Shown piece by piece: positions 36,609-52,960 of a stretch of 64,000 nt of DNA (positions within the stretch are counted from its first letter, which is position 1; the number at the start of each line of letters is the position of its first letter). Made by a program: the position numbers and the translations under genes. Below the pieces are notes generated by a model. That model was not told the DNA's origin. It made no database searches and worked only from the letters and a program-made list of their open reading frames with translations. The stretch lies in contig OZ199840.1 of assembly GCA_964304625.1 (NCBI GenBank), positions 6,262,001 through 6,326,000 on the forward strand, written 5' to 3'. The stretch comes from Kudoa neothunni (Eukaryota > Cnidaria).

Positions 36609-37350
36609 TTAAATGAATTGTATTTAAAGAACAATAAACACTCGCTTTACTTTGGTAAAAGTTTCTCAATTAATAATAGATGTTCATCCAAATATAACCC
36701 GGATAATATTTCATCGATTAACCGTAAAATGCTGATTATAAAATAAATTTCTGCGACTTTTTGAATCCTAGTAAGCTTGCCGAGTATATTTTTTTAATTA
36801 ATTAAAGATAATCCGCGTCTTTATCTTCTGTGAAATAATGATATGAGATTTCCTACTCTGATTAAAACTGAATGTTTTAAAAGCCAAATTTTGTATGTAA
36901 TCAAGCTCATTTAAAATGATGAAAATTCAATCGAACGACGCACACAGTATTTTTACATTAATTTTTAAAGTTCGTTCCTCACGATAAACTCAATCACATA
37001 ATTCTAACATACTAAATTCATTCTTTGATTATAGTTGTATTCAATTCGAGAAAAAAAGTTATTCCGTTAAATCATAATATTATCCTGCGATATTCCTCGA
37101 CTAGAGCTTTAAATCAGTTCAAATTAATATCCAATGAATTAAATTTATCTGTCTAAATTGCTACATAATTTTTTATCAATTTTTGCCAGTCATTGCACTC
37201 TCTTTGCGGATCATAATACATTGTTGACACTTTCGGACAAAAAATTCACCCATCCCAGAGAAAGGTCTCATTATTATTCCGAAAAGATGCAAGTTGTGCC
37301 GAAGAAATTGGACATCTTGTATTCAATTTAGAAGCTGTGTTTGATTAAAA
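36609..37350. other. ATE1 upstream flank
   Basis: AT-rich; presumably the promoter and 5' UTR of ATE1. No other feature is recognised. Confidence 0.35.
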
Positions 37351-39022
<1,672 letters not shown>

Positions 39023-42000
39023 TGATAATGAATGATTTTTGTAATTTCGACTCATACAAATGTTTTTGTATTCACCTTGTTTTCATTCTGTAACTGGATA
39101 TTGATTAAATCACCTATTCATCATTATAAAATTCATTCGATCAATATTAGATGAAATATTCTTCTATTTTCGATCTTTAACTACAAATAACCTCATATTA
39201 TGCTTATTGTTGTTTCTATTCCATCTCAAATTTGAAACAAAAATTTGTAATCAACTAAATAAAAATTAAATAATCTGCGTATGTATTAAAATTATAATTT
39301 TATTTATACACATGAGAAATTTAATAATTTATATATATAATATATATATTACTACATACTTTAATATAAAATTGTTAGCTTTTAATATCATTTAGCGCAT
39401 CTCAAATGATGTTGTAAGAACCCATCCATGACTTAGCGTATAGTACATTTTTCAAAGTAATCTATAAATTTTTTATTTCGTAATCCTCTGAAACCAATCC
39501 AGAATATGATCATGTTCCTTATTTCTTCATTCTGAATTTTTCAATTATTTTATCGGATTAATTATTGAAATGCTATGAATTAGAATTATTATTTCCCCTT
39601 TTAAACTCAGATATGTAATTCCATAGTAAGCGAATAAAACTCAATTAACTAAAACAAACAGATATTTTAAAAATTGATTTAAACTTAACAACCTAATTTT
39701 ACAATAATATATCAAATATTCCTACTAAAAAAACTGGTTTTTTAATATTTTTTTAAGTTTTTTTATTTTGATCTAAAAATTTAATACACAATTTATTTCA
39801 TCGTCTACATGGATTCGAGCCTGATTTGAGTTTGGATACGCAGGTGTCGTGTTTCAAAAATATCGTCTGACAAAATCTTGGGATTTGAACTTTAAATTAC
39901 GACCTTTAGTCCTTTCGAAGCATACTAATATGCTTTTCTATCAAGTAAGTTTTAAACCCTCTGTTTTTATATTCTATATAATTAATTTTGTATTAAAAGA
40001 ATATTTTTTTCAAAGGTTGACAAATTATTCGATTACTTAATCAACTTATTTAACAATTTGGGGATTTCTTATTAATATATGGCTGTAAAAAATTAATGGA
40101 CTTTAAAAATAAGATTATCCAATTAGTGACTATCCATTGGCCATATTTCGACTAGTTTGTTATAATTTATAACACAAAAAATATCCGAATCGACTAAATC
40201 AACTAAACAAAACGGGAAAAGTTGAGTCTTGGGATATACTCGTGCGTGAAAACGAAGGATAATTTACTTATAGGATGTGATTATTATTCATTAAAATCTT
40301 AATGATTTGCAAGAAAATTGTGTTAGTTAATTGTAGATAAAATAATTTACTCGTAAACTATGAAGAGCAAGAATCAAGATTAAAATTAAAGGATGCGTGC
40401 GCGGTACTTAATAGTCAATATTAAATTTAAAAATACCAATAATGACGGTGCTACTCACAATTTTGTTTATTCAGATCATTAATAAACTCTACGGATTATT
40501 TAAATACAGGAACCAAAGAACTTTTAATTTTGTAAATATAAATCTGTGGTGAAAATGGAATACCAAATTATTTGAGAATATTATCGAAAAAATATTTTAG
40601 CCGTGCATAAATCAGTGAATATTAGTAGTAAAAAGGTACGAACAAGTTTTAAAACCAGATATCACAAAAAATAAAATTTAAAAAGTAGAATTCTAAATGA
40701 GGTTATAATTTTCAATGGACCGGGCCATTTGTTTGATGATCACATGTAACTTATCTAAATAAACAAATCAATAGACAAGTAAATTCATTCTTTATATTAT
40801 TCTGTTTTTTATTAAATTGAAAATTTAACAGCCGTCATTGACCTACCCGGTAAAGTGGCAACAGGTATTGAACAATTTTCTCGAGTAACCAAATAGAATT
40901 CGACCCCCATATTACATTTCATGTAGACACGACAGAATCATCATGCTTGACTAGAAGTCGATGTGTTGACTGATTTCTATAGACAGAAAATAATTAAGGC
41001 CATACTTGCACGTAATGACAACTTTTTATCAAATGTTCTATGATACCAAGATATCTTTTCGAAAATATAACTATCCACAGACTCAAGAGGTTTATTATTT
41101 ATTTTGAAAAAACGAATATTTTTTAAATGATCATTGTAGTAGAACGCATATTTGATGGGTAGGTTCGTGGTTATCGAATGTTTTAAGTCGTATCTAGATG
41201 AGTGGGTGTGAGGGTAGAGATTAAATCACACATGTGATTACTGTTTTTCGTACACTAAAATAGATTCCCGTAACGCATTCAATCTTGGTTTGATTTTATC
41301 TTGTAAAGGCTCGATTGATTTTTTGATTGTAGCTAAAAATGGGGGAAATTAGTCCCGATAATTAAGTGGAAACCCCATTTGTTAATTTTTTAGGGCCGAG
41401 TCAATTAAAAATACCATTTGGTGTAAATATAAACGCATATACACCTGAATCCTACATTAACGTTAAAACAATTTAACATCTATTGCACGATAATTATACC
41501 TCAACAAATTTAGGACTGTAGGTAACAGTATTATCACCATACATGTTGACACAATTTAATGAAGCAAGGTCTTCGTTTAACGACGTTCTAAATTATATGA
41601 TCAATTACTATATTTTAAGAAAAAATAAAAAATGGAAGAATTATCTATTACTGTAATTCTTGTTTGGTCTTTACACTCTAAAAATAGATAGATATGGTAG
41701 AACATGATTGATTGGATAAAAATTAGGAATTAAATACATTTGATTTTCCCCGAGTATAGTATTTAATGATGTAATAAAAACGTTTTGTGGATTCCCGTTC
41801 AAAATCGCTCCTACAGCCATCACAAGAAATTGAGATAGATGTAATTTATTGAGTTACCATATGATATTGGATAAATGTATGAGAATAACTTTCACCCCGA
41901 TATCACTAATATATAAATAATATTTATGACAATACAGTTAACAAACTACTCTTTAAATTCTTTTATGTCAGATATAATACTATGAAATAATGAGAAAATG

Positions 42001-43950
42001 CTAGCATCGTATGGTTGATATTTTATCGCTAGAAAAATCTCGCTAGGTTTAATTGCAATAAACTGTTCTTTGTTCAAACCACTACACATAAACTTAGGCG
42101 CAACTAGGGCTTATTATATTGGCTACATTTTTTACGCATTTCCTAATAAGATGAGTGGTGACAGCTAATCCGCATTTCGTAATAAGATTTTCAATTTCGC
42201 CATATCGAAACTGTTTCCAACAGACATTAATAGTGCTATCAAAAAACGTTGCAACTCACGTAAATATTCCAATGTATGATTTGAAGCAGATTTTGAAAAA
42301 ATGTTGGCTAAAATCACAAAATATGTATTCTCGATCACAACTTCATTCGTTACATGTGTAGAATCTTCGAATTCGCTGCCATTGGTTACATTATTGTTTT
42401 TTTATACACTTGAAAACCACGAAAGTTTTGACAAAAATAGTCTCAACTCAAATTACCATGACCATCCATATACTCTTTTCGATGTGAGGAAAACAGTTTT
42501 TTTGGAATTTTTCGATACTACCATATCACAGTCAGCGGTTTAACGAAAAGGGTTCTACAGTCGAAATGTGAAACTCCTCCAAAAATTCACATTAACATAC
42601 GAATTGAGTTGGATTAGTGCTATATTCAAACCGACCATTCATGGTGTATTCGTTATAGTTTCATTTTCCGGATAATAATATATAATAGCTTCGTGCTCCT
42701 GGAGAACAAAAATAAATCAACAGATCACAAGAATTTATACGCCAACCTTGCCCTTCTTTTTGACCCAATTTCGTAGAAAAGATCATCAATTGTAGATTGA
42801 ATCCTTGGTTATGTGGGAAGATGGGTGGCTTCTTGATCCCATTGTTGACCTTATTTAAACCTATATAGTCAAACGACCCCATACGAAGTTTTATTTACCT
42901 TTTTTTAGTCTGTACGCAACTTTTTATGCAATTCTTAAACATCATTTGATCCAGTAAAAATGATGGAGACTAATTAAATCCTATATAATTACGTGGATGT
43001 TATTTAATCATTCATTCTTACCTAAGATTTATTTTCGAACAGGATCTCTGTCTACATAAGTTAATTATAAACGCCAAAATATTTCTAAAATTAATTATGT
43101 AATAAATACGCGTCTGTGTTTATTACTGATGATATTCAATGCAGAATCCGATTTGGCAAGTTTTCTAGTATAAATATGCTAATATTAGTCTCTTCATTTC
43201 GATTCAAACAAATGATATATTCACCAAATACCTGTTAGTTGCTAATACGGTTTATTATGCTTGTTCAGAAGATACCACTAGTTGGTTTTGATATTTGAAG
43301 ATTTTCAACGATTGTAGTAGTGCCTCAAATTAAAATTGACCTCGATTTTTCTTAAGTTTTTGATCGAGGTGTAAAATTGACCTTTCTATCCCAACTTATT
43401 TATTTTTATTAGAAATCCAATATTTGCTTATATAACAACCTCTAAAAGGGTTTTATATTCGTGTTCATTAATTTAAAATGGAATACAGGAATAGATTCAA
43501 AATGTTAATTCGGTAATTTTGGCATTATTAGTAAAATTAATGTGTATATAAAAATATATTTAAATGAATATAGATTCACATTTTAATTTCATTTCTAAGA
43601 AAATAATACTTCTGTTGTTCCTCTCTCGCGCATGCGTACAACTATTATCTTATTTTTATTTTAAACGAATAACTCCATATAAAAAGAGTATCATTCACAC
43701 ATAACGAATAAAGAGTGAGTTCATAACTATGTTTATTTTTAACATTAAGTTTGTTACTTGATTAAACGCATACTTCAAATTAGATTTATCTGTAATGTTA
43801 AATTTAAAAAATTAAGTAAAAATAGGTAGTACTGTCTCATTTACTTGAAAAAATATAAAAGAAAATTATATTCGTAGTGTATGATTTAATAGTTTGGACT
43901 ATATTTAACTATTTCTGACTTCAAAGAACAAAACGGTAGGCCAGTAATAA
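39023..43950. other. Long AT-rich gene-poor stretch
   Basis: Nearly 5 kb without a gene I can support. Open stretches near 42155-42543 (+) and 42661-42882 (-) lack recognisable motifs and in-frame splice partners. No TIR pairs stood out. Confidence 0.4.
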
Positions 43951-44090
43951 GAGAATATAATAGATTCTGAAAGTTCAAATTTGCATACACGTTGCAAGTA
44001 AGAGTTTATAGGATTAAGAATTGTTAATACGCGTGCGTACGGATCATTTAGGATTGAAATTTGCCATGCAAATATCTTCTGCCTATCGTA
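43951..44090 (+). repeat. Dispersed repeat, copy 1
   Basis: Resembles 52961-53095 in the same orientation: an 'aatata.agattct.aa' block, then a G-rich 'cgcgtgcgtac' patch, then 'taggatt' and 'atgcaaata'. Length about 140 bp, too worn to classify. Confidence 0.4.
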
Positions 44091-44691
44091 TTATTTTAAA
44101 AGCTAATTCTTTATATATAAATTTAATATTTCATAATTATGGGAAAGAATTCTTGATACTTTTAATCAATGAAAGAATAGAAAGTTTTAAGGCGAGTTGA
44201 AGACGGTCTCATTAAACTAAGGCAGGAATAAGCGAACTCCGATTCTCAGTGTTTGAACTTAAATGAATAAAAATTTTATCGAAAAAAGCAAGCATGTTTA
44301 TATTTGAGATTTAGATTTAATTATTTTTTCCAAATATAAATGTGAAAAAACAAAATAAAGAATAAATATTCCCCAGCACTAATTTCTTATTTTTTTTATT
44401 GATTGTTTAATATTAATTTTCTTGTGACGAATAAAAACATTTAATTATTATTCTCTACGAGTTCGAACCCATCATTTAAATATAGAAAATATTGAATTCA
44501 ATATAAATTAATTAATTAATATTGGAATAAAAATTGGATTAAACTAGTCATTTCCTCATAAAAGATGGCGATCGTTCATTATATTTTGTTCCCATTGTAG
44601 GCAATAATATGATTTCCAATATCAAAATATAAATATAATTAGCCAATTTTTCTTTTCTATTGTGGAAAATTCATTGCAACTAAGAGATCAA

Positions 44692-44960
44692 TATGTATTC
44701 TGGTCCGCCTTCCAATTTAGCATCACTATTTACCCCGGTAACTAGTGATACGTTGCTAACCCTTGTCCTGTATGGTCGATATTTCGTCGATAAATAATTT
44801 TCAGCGTACAGGGAAATGTTGAATGAAGCCAATTTAAGCATGGTAAACTAGTTAAAAAGTATGACTGACGAGTTAATAAACGCTTTAAAAGTGCCAAGAA
44901 TAGGAGAAAATTCAATTATTATACTTGTAGATAACGCCCAATATACTCTAATTCAGAGGT
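44692..44960 (+). pseudogene. Possible gene relic
   Basis: One frame reads MYSGPPSNLASLFTPVTSD at 44692 and later, in the same frame, YREMLNEANLSMVN, a TAG, then LKSMTDELINALKVPRIGEN and SIIILVDNAQYTLIQR. A 60-nt GT-AG intron (44749-44808) could remove the first stop, but I could not remove the TAG near 44853. It is either a decayed gene or a gene with a sequencing error. The family is unknown. Confidence 0.3.
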
Positions 44961-46574
44961 GACAATTTTGTGGAAGAAAAATAATCATAAGGCCTAATCA
45001 AATGTCATATTTGTAACGCTGCGTGGTGTAGAAAACATAAAACTATTCGTCTGTATTTCTTATAATAATTCGCTTATTTAACATCTCATATATATTCGAA
45101 TGCGATATGTCCAATAATTTATTAACTGTTTGAAATAGGACCGTGTTTCTCCCAAAATAAGACTAGATGGTATTCTCGAGATAGTTTTAGTATACCTACC
45201 CCATACCTATGACCTAGAAAAATTTTCAAAATCCGGATATTCTGAATTGAATGAAAAATATCTCGATCGATATAATTTTTGTCGGTCATTAATAATAATA
45301 AAAAGGTTACTGAGAAAACTCATTAGACACATATTTTGGGATTTCATTGCTATTTTATCTTCATTATTAAAGAGAAGATAAACATTATCGTTGATTTATA
45401 TATTCCACTTGATATTTATATAAAAATAATTAGTTTCAATTCTCTCATATGAGCTCAATAATGTGTATGAAGTCTTATCTGTTACATATAAAGATCGAAT
45501 TTCCCTTATTAAACAAAAAAATATAAGGCATGTCTTATATATGAGAAATAATGGTAGAAATAAAGTTTTGGAAACATGTATTTGGGTTTCTATTATTGTA
45601 GATCAAATAAAATCACCAAAGATTAAAATTATTCTATTTTTGTGTAATGTGAGAATGAGTCTTAGCAGATGTAATTCGTTTTTACAATACTTTGCCAGTG
45701 CATGTTGCTTAAATCTGGTGTAAATATTTAATTTTATATTTAAATGTGAAAATCCCAAAATATTGTGATCAAAATCTCCCAATTTTATTTGAAACATGTA
45801 ACCTTTTAAAGCTATTAAGAAAGTTAAACTTAAGTTATGTGATCGTATTGAAAAGATGGATTCAAACACAAAAAACGGTTTCAATCGTAGCATGTAATTT
45901 AAAATACAACTCGCCAACTAAAAAATACTTCATTTAATATCAAATATATTGATTTTTTTTAAAGATATGTTTGTTCAATCATTAAAATTAATAGTGTTAT
46001 TCAATTTTCATATATTATATAGGAGTATGGGTTTTTTTTATTTTAAATCGCAAACCGCTGTGATAATGCTAAGATAGACTATAAAAATTAGTGCTACATA
46101 AAAAAACCTAATAGCTTAATGAATTTAATAATTTTTAGTCATTGCAATCGAACGCTACTTAATTTATTTTCATTCCAAGTAAATTAGGGAATTATGTCAC
46201 CCACCTTAAGGAGATCATATAGAAACCGGAAGTAATACAAATAGATGACATCTGACTTTTTGTAGAGTGACTTATTACTAGAGACGTCATTTAATGGGCA
46301 CAGCCCATTGACGTGAATGATTTCGACGCTTAAAAACCGCTGTACCAATAAAAATATCGTTTTAAAACAATATTTTGTTGGGAAAACTCATGTTAAACGT
46401 AAAATAAAAGTATCTGCGCGACATTAACACCAAGAACAAGTCTGATTAACGATGTAAAAGATAAAACGTATTAAAAACTAGTAGCAAAGAAGAATTTGTA
46501 TCAGAAATACAAAGCAGATCACTATAGCTACACACAGCAGCATTAATTTGAACTCTAAAATCAATTAAAGCCAA
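44961..46574. other. Intergenic, nothing recognised
   Basis: AT-rich. Overlapping open stretches at 45463-45937 on both strands have no motifs and are likely chance. Confidence 0.35.
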
Positions 46575-47555
46575 TTATACAAGTAGTGAATTACTTGATT
46601 TTCCGAAAAAGAATTGATTACGATTCTCAGAAAGAGTGTAACCGTCGCTAGGATCAGATGGTTGCACGGTGGAAGGGATAGAAGCAATGATTCTGCGAGA
46701 AATTCCATATTCAGGCGCGGAAACATTCATCACCACATCAGAATATGTCCGAATATATTCTTCGAAGGTCATGTGCTCGTCAAATGTTCCCAAACGATCA
46801 TCTGGATGGTCAATCAAACCACGCTGGTAAAGATCAGCCATTTCGAGAGCACTTTGAAGATTGATAGTGTCGTCACGGATAGCCGTTGGATCTTGAAGTT
46901 TTGTCTTGAGATTTCTCATGTGAGAATAGGAAATTACTGCATGACATAAAATTAAAAAACCCAACAAACAATTTAAACCCACGTTGACACACTGAGGTCA
47001 TATTTGATGGGATCAACTTTTCAGACTGAAGTTTATAGCACGAAAAACTTTTACAGAAATTAGAAAATATGTACACCTTCAAGGGTGTTATATCAATAGA
47101 CACTGGGAACCGACACAAGCTACCTTGAAACTTATATAACGTGTATTGTTAATGGGGGCGCTGGTGGACAGGAAGAATTTGAACAGACCAAACGGAACCG
47201 TTACATTATCGTTCAGCCCAATGAGATGTTTCCCTCTGTTTATTTGGACAACGTATCGGTCAAAGTGTTCACAGTCGAACTCAAAAGAGAACTTGACTGG
47301 CCCTTTGTCGCAATAAACAACTAAAACATACAGGTATAACAAAAATTATCGATTCATTTTTATATTGTGACAAATGAATGATTACCGCGACATGACTTCA
47401 ACAGCACACATCCTGGGGCCCCATATTCCCCCCATACCAATTTCACACCCGCTCCTATCCTCACATTCAGCCGCCAATATAAGAACTAAAAAGCAAAGCC
47501 ACACTGAGACTTTTTGAAATGTTCCAAGTGGCGAGAACAGTTTTAAAAAATCCAT
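46575..47555 (-). CDS. Unrecognised, possibly secreted or membrane-anchored protein
   Basis: Exons, from high to low: 47555-47386, 47320-47124, 47025-46983 and 46936-46575. Exons 2 to 4 join in frame with introns of 98 and 46 nt. Exon 1 encodes MDFLKLFSPLGTFQKVSVWL then CFLVLILAAECED, a good signal peptide. Exon 2 carries KFSFEFDCEHFDRYVVQINR and FGLFKFFLSTSAPINNTRY, beta-rich and Cys-containing with an N-glycosylation sequon. Exon 4 is hydrophilic: TKLQDPTAIRDDTINLQ, then DHPDDRLGTFDEHMTFEEY. The exon 1 to 2 junction fails: the strong donor (TCGCG|gtaatc) leaves the wrong phase for exon 2, so either a small exon is missing, a weaker donor is used, or exon 1 belongs to another gene. I do not recognise the family. 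Confidence 0.55.
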
Positions 47556-47585
47556 AAATTTCACAAACACAAGATGCGAACGCAC

Positions 47586-48511
47586 GCCTGTTTGGCTGAA
47601 TGAGGTTGAGGTTCAACAGAGGATTTAGCAGAACAGGTACTATTGATAACCCGCATATTCATGATTAGAACAGATTTAACGAAAGTCAATTTTCACATGT
47701 ATCGGTACATTAAATAATGTTTATCACACCAAAAAATAATATTTTATATATTTTAATAATATTCCATTGTTTTTTCGCTACAACTAAAAGGAAGTTGTGT
47801 TTTTAGCATACACATACAATTTTGGTATTAGTTACCGCGCTCCAAAGCAGTTAGGTTAATAGATCCGCCAAAAACCAATAATGCAACTGGATAGTAATCA
47901 TAAAGAATTTGTGAAAAATCATCACGCCAAGACGGTTAATGTGACTTCGACTTTACATATCCTATCTAAGCCAGTAGATGTTTAGAATGAAGTCTTATGC
48001 ATTTGCCGTCATATAAAGTTTCTTAGCTAAGCGTACAAAATGCACTTAGACACCACTGTTGCATATAATCTAAATTCCAGACAAATCTGTCACTTGATGG
48101 TTGCAACACTAGTTCTGCCTTAAATAACACTGATGTAAGAAAAACTAGCGAATATTATTCTAGTTAGTTCTGTTAGTTATGATAATAGGTTAAAACGAGG
48201 CGTTACTCAGTATTTCCCCGATTAATCTATAATCAAACAGTATATCTTATTGTCTATGCTCGCATTAAAAGGGAAAAGTCGTATTTTATGGGGTTTAATT
48301 AGTATATATTGCTCTCCACTTTTAAAATGCCGTCACTATTATGAGGAAAAACCTTATTTTGTTACAATAAGTTAGCTTTTTGATGTACTTACTTAGTTAA
48401 AACATTTTAACATATAGTTATAGGTTCAGTCTCTTAAACTGAGGTAAATATATGATAAAAAATGTACTGCTCATAATTTCTTGATTTTATTAAAATGTAT
48501 AATAAACATTA
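47586..48511. other. Intergenic, nothing recognised
   Basis: Upstream flank of the minus-strand gene. Moderate complexity, but no open frame or element end was found. Confidence 0.35.
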
Positions 48512-50304
48512 CAGTCGTTCCTCATTACAGAGTGGACAATGAAACAACGATAACAGTTTGATGGGATATCACTTTAACCCTTTAATGATCGCCAACATAA
48601 TATAAAGTGAACTCCTGATTTGGCGTAACTTTCTGGGGATCAGAGAGTCGATGGACAATAGCGGTAGCATACGCATTATTGGGAATTTAAGGATTCTAGA
48701 ACATCTCGTGCTAATTTCTTTTAATATTTGTATGATCGAGTCTATTTATCATGGAGCTTTCTACATTTTATATGGATGATCTTTGGCGAAATCTAAAGAC
48801 TATTTTGCTCTAGGTTATCCTACATTGTACCCCTCTCGGAATAAGTTCAATCATTTCTCAAATAACATAATCAAAATTTCTAATGTTTACTGCTAGAAAA
48901 ATGTGTTATTTTAGAATATTGTATTATTTGTTTAGGAAATGACCCGTTTTAAATGCTTGAAAATCATCTTTTCTTAATTAACTAAATTTCTATTTTCTCT
49001 TCAGTCAGTAAAGTTCATTTTTTTACAATAATAAAAATAACCTAGTTTGTAACTTTTTGAAACAAAAAGTCCGTTTACTTGTTATTATAACTTCATTTTT
49101 GTCCTCATGCCTTATCGCATTCGTTACAATTGGAACAGGATAAGAATGTATAAAATAGAATCGTTTTCGGTTTTTATTAAAACATCTTAATGATTAATAA
49201 CATATTTTTAAATAATTAAAATATTATTAAGCTAATTTTTCAAAGGGAATTTCAAACCTAGATAAACAGAACCTAAAAATATCCCTGAGCGTTTAGATTT
49301 ATATAACACGTTATTTTTATTCTTTTTGATAATATCTATCCTTAATTCTAGATTTACTCTTCACATAGAAGTTTCAATGGAGTTTAGAAGTGAACAGTAC
49401 TCTGTTGTTAATTGATATTTATTGAAGGAAATAAAAATAAAATTGTTTTACGGATTGACTCAATCAAATATTATAAGTAAATAATAATAAATTTATTCTC
49501 AGCTGTTTCGTGAAATATCAATCAGTAATAACGACTTTTGGGAAAGCTTTCATTAGGTTACCAAGCATTGTTTTGCAACTTTCGTTTTATTATTCTGACA
49601 GCTAATGTCGTGGGTTAGTATGAAATTAACGCTATTTGATTAAACGCTGGAAGTCACTCGAACTCATCACTTCCACATTTTTTTCACCATTTTAACGGAA
49701 AATATACTTTGTTTTTAAAAAAATGATATTTCTTTGTCAGATGTTAATTATAAGTTGGGCTAGCTCAAGGCCAGAATTTTTATTACTCATTAATATTAAA
49801 ATGTGTTTAATACATATAATGTAGCCGTGAATATTTTCATTGTTAATCTACTCATCGACTTTGCATAAGCATACAGTGGCGTCATTTTAACGATTTTGTA
49901 AATCATCGTTGTTACATTGTAACAGGAAATTATACTAGAAACTTTACTATTTTCCCCGCTAGGCCGAAACCTTTTTTGTGATATTGAGGGAAGACTTAAC
50001 AAGAAATATTTATGGAACGCGAAAAACAAAAAGAAACTTCCTTTCGATAGAAAATTCAATGAAAATATTTAACTGCTAATGATAAAGAGAATTCCCTTTA
50101 TATTTCATGATTGTTCAAATTTTTGGCTCCAGGCAATGTAACTTTATCGACAAAACTTACTTGAGGCCAGTAGAATTGGAGTAAAAAGTTCTTGAATGTA
50201 ACTATATGATCTACCGAAGAAAAAGATGAAAAAAATATTATAAAATCAATGTTACCTAATTTATCACTTCCAACCTATAAATTTTACTTATGAGGAACTA
50301 ACTG
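48512..50304. mobile_element. Possible TA-flanked mariner-like element
   Basis: Left end CAGTCGTTCCTCATTACAG (from 48512) and the reverse complement of the right end, CAGTTAGTTCCTCATAAG (ending 50304), match over about 15 positions with one indel, with TA on each side. 1793 bp, AT-rich, no readable transposase. The end similarity is short, so the pairing could be coincidental. Confidence 0.4.
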
Positions 50305-51915
50305 TATCAAAAGATGTTTTATCGCCTGCATTTTTTCGTAAATTAATGTCTTAATGGTTTGGAATGCTCTTAAAATGTGACACTAAGACATTTACACCAC
50401 ATCATAGTTACCTGTCGATTTTTTATATTGATATCTTTTTGCAGAAATTTATCAAGGTTGTATCAATAAATGCCTGTAAAGATTTTAAATTGTCTCAAAA
50501 TTAGATTAGAATATTTTTTGTTTGGTCTTGTTTACTTCGTTATCAAATATTAAAAAATGATTCAACTATGCAAATCTATCCTGAGACGTTTCGTCGTTAA
50601 GATACAACTGTTTAAATTAAAGAATGTCATCCTATACATATTTAGAGCAACAAGAGGAAAATTAATTGAACCACAAGACGCAAGCCAATACTTTACAAGC
50701 CTTTTAAACTCGTGTTATTGTTTAATCGTAATGTATAATTATATTATTTCCCATTAATTATTAATGTATTGACCTAATTTTTCAATATATCTTGAAATAA
50801 ATCATTTACCATCCTCAGACATAATCCTAAATCGAATTGATATTTTAAGATCATCAGTTGGGAGAATTTGTTTACTGAATAACGCTTTTCCACATTTTAC
50901 ATACGAGATTTTACATTCCATTTAAGCCAACTAAAAAGACTAACTGATTCTCATGATATTCATATATTTATATAGTGTAATCCTATCTAACAAAAGATTC
51001 TTTTTCTTCATTCTACTTTTTGTCTCACTAGAAAAATCTAAATGGGGTTTTCGTCAAATCCAGGAGATTCATATTCAAAACGTCATCCCAGCATGCTAAA
51101 AGGATGTACTCAAAATTTCTCTTATTTATTCATATGTATCATCTAAAGTAACATTTTATCTTATTAAGAAAAAAATCAGTTTTTTGTTTAAATAAATTAA
51201 TTACCTGTGTAGGGTTCAAATGTAGAACAGCTAGAAACCAAACATAAGCGCGGGATTTATTTCACATTGGTCCACAAATTCTTTCTTAGGAGAAACCTGA
51301 TATGACATTAATTTATTTTTTGTATTAAATTAAAATGTTTAAAAACTTATATTGTTAAAGAAATAAAGATAAAAATATAACAACAAAGCAGAATAGTGCT
51401 ATTTGAATCATACCACAAGATATTAATGCTATCAAATTATAAATGAATAATTTTAATTTTATGAATGTATATCTCATATTATCGTAGAGCATTTTGTTAG
51501 CGTAAACGAAGACTTTACAAAATATAGAAGAATAAAAATATTTTTGCATTGGAGAACGAACAAAATAAGGATTTTATAGAGCTTTGTCTTCTGTATTGGG
51601 TAAGTTAATGCAGTTAAAAGAGATCTCCTGAATTTTTATCAAATTAATAAAATAAATTCGAAAGTTAACCATTATAGATTATATTTAAAGATGAAATTTA
51701 ATCGTACGTTATTTCCTTTTTAAATACAAGTGTGGCCTATTTTTTATGTAGATCTTTGTTACATAACCCTCTAGATATCATTGGTTACCGTTACAAATAT
51801 AAATAAATTATTCATATCTAAAGGCTAAAATTATAAAATAGAAGAAATTAATTCATGCTGGCATAAAAAATTTTTTAAACATATATAAACATCAAGTTAG
51901 CTACCAACGATGCGT
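50305..51915. other. Intergenic, nothing recognised
   Basis: AT-rich spacer up to the tRNA gene, with no supported feature. Confidence 0.4.
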
Positions 51916-52023
51916 GTCAGGGTGGCCGAGTGGTCTAAGGCGCCAGACTCAAGCTGCTCAGCTTCCTAGCATGGGAATTCTGGTCTACGTAAGTAGGCGT
52001 GGGTTCAAATCCCACCTCTGACA
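51916..52023 (+). tRNA. tRNA-Leu(CAA) with intron
   Basis: The acceptor stem GTCAGGG pairs with CTCTGAC (one G-T pair) with discriminator A. The D arm TGGCCGAGTGGTCTAAGGCG carries the A box and TGGGTTCAAATCCCA is the T arm and B box. The anticodon stem CCAGA/TCTGG encloses the loop CT-CAA-G, and a long variable arm (GGTCTACGTAAGTAGGC) marks the type II leucine class. A 24-nt intron (51954-51977) follows position 37, as is usual for tRNA-Leu(CAA) in animals. Intact by eye. A run of T would be expected just downstream; ctttt occurs at about 52031. Confidence 0.96.
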
Positions 52024-52960
52024 GACTTCACTTTTGCTTTTTTGATTATAAATATTAATAATGTATCCTTGGTCGTAATAAATTCAAAGTACTTATTTAA
52101 TTATGATTTAACCAAATTATGTCGCAACTATACCCTAAAACTCTTGCATTTACATGTGCCCAGCCTTTATTACGCCAGATCTCTCATCAACACTTAATTT
52201 TCAGCAATATAACACTTTAATACATTGAAATATACAATCGTACTCTTTAAAAGGTTGTCTGGATTAGAATTGTTATCGATTCATATCAAGATTGAATAAT
52301 TCCCAACATCATTGCCATGCGCGATGTATTACAATTTTTTTAATGTGGTTTACAATGATTTTTGCGTAGGTAGATACTAGGCGATTTTCTTCCTAATTCA
52401 TTATATTATCATTTTATTAAAACCAATTCTTTCTCATGTATTTTTTAAGAATTAAGACATTTGGCGTTATTTATAAGAAAATTTTTCTACGAATGATGGA
52501 AGAAGGAAATTGTGAGAGTCATTTCTATTGCACACTAAAATTCAATCTCAATATTAAGTTTTTCGATGGATATTACCAATTAGTTTTAATTATTATTATT
52601 ATTGAGTATCATTATCTCAAAATCCAAGCCTATTATTATTGAAATCTTTTAATTTTTATATTTGTAATAAAGATTCAAGGATAATTTATTAAACCACCAA
52701 AATTAAATTATTAGTCTATGCAGCGAAGCAAATATCTTTTCATAATTCTAAATTTACTCCACATCCATAAATTTATTAAACTTTTGATTTCATTACATGT
52801 TTTGCTTTAAATCTGAGAAAAATTTTTATTTTAAACAACAAGATTTTTACAGCAACCCAAAAGGAAATGGCTATTGACATGGTAAAGAGGATTCGGTGGT
52901 CATTAGTTTTGACTTCAGTTATTTCTGTCTTACAACTTCATTCTTGGATGCCCAAAAATG
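52024..52960. other. Intergenic, nothing recognised
   Basis: AT-rich; the 68-codon open stretch at 52436-52642 has no motif. Confidence 0.35.
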
